A DNA stretch of 13,333 nt. Source: Thermoplasmata archaeon. GTDB taxonomy: Archaea; Thermoplasmatota; Thermoplasmata; Thermoplasmatales; Thermoplasmataceae. This document shows, piece by piece, positions 13,231 to 13,333 of this stretch (position 1 is the stretch's first letter; each line of letters begins with the position of its first letter). Under the pieces are notes generated by a model that did no database searches, was not told where the DNA came from, and worked only from the letters and a program-made list of their open reading frames with translations. The stretch spans positions 1 to 13,333 of the forward strand of contig JAJZXT010000165.1 of the NCBI GenBank assembly GCA_021806355.1. Reading direction: 5' to 3'. A program made the position numbers and the translations under genes.

Positions 13231-13333
13231 ATGCGAGAAGGCAATTTTATTAATTAACTAAAAGACCTATTTTCAGCCACTTCGTATTCAAATGGTGAGA
13301 GAAATTATTCGCGGTCGTTAGCAAAAATTTAAT

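Noticed and set aside
1..13333. CRISPR array or tRNA genes
   Set aside because: I found no set of spaced 25-35 bp direct repeats and no cloverleaf with a T-loop GTTCRA box; the only tandem repeat is the 10-bp triplet at 13201-13230.

Overview
The window looks like a chromosomal segment of a Thermoplasmatales-type archaeon (Thermoplasma/Ferroplasma/Cuniculiplasma relatives). The main reasons are an Orc1/Cdc6 initiator, RNase P protein 4, archaeal PyrD/PyrK, a preQ0-pathway QueE, an AlaX editing protein, a TA0175-like phosphatase, frequent TTG/GTG starts, and AT-rich TATA-like boxes about 22-27 nt upstream of several start codons with no leader (leaderless transcription). The species cannot be fixed from the sequence alone.

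Layout. 1-335: the 3' end of a glycosylated, C-terminally anchored surface protein, followed by a poly-T terminator. 377-2348: a graveyard of unrelated mobile-element pieces. It holds a DDE-type transposase fragment, the C-terminal half of an IS21 IstB helper, the C-terminal zinc ribbon of an IS605-type TnpB, about 0.8 kb of GC-rich strongly folded sequence, and an IS605-like right-end hairpin. I read the folded block, with moderate confidence, as a reverse-transcriptase-less group II intron relic. 2349-2569 holds nothing I can name. 2570-3280: an AlaX-like protein that lacks most zinc ligands. 3281-3500: intergenic, with promoters only.

3501-8996: housekeeping genes. These are folC (+) and orc1/cdc6 (+), then a methyltransferase and an MBL-fold UPF0173 hydrolase (both -), a small conserved protein (+), RNase P component 4 (-) and a HAD phosphoglycolate-type phosphatase (+). 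Convergent neighbours are packed so tightly that their stops overlap.

8970-12546: a leftward operon pyrD-pyrK-queE-pyrC with GTGA and ATGA stop/start overlaps. Two steps of UMP synthesis (dihydroorotase and dihydroorotate dehydrogenase with its electron-transfer subunit) enclose the deazaguanine enzyme QueE. 12666-13151: a short protein resembling part of a HisA-like barrel. 13152-13333: a non-coding stretch with three perfectly phased 10-bp tandem repeats, a good operator candidate.

The most unusual part is 1226-2348, where a TnpB zinc ribbon and its probable right end are separated by a folded, intron-like RNA block. The rest is ordinary archaeal core metabolism and replication.
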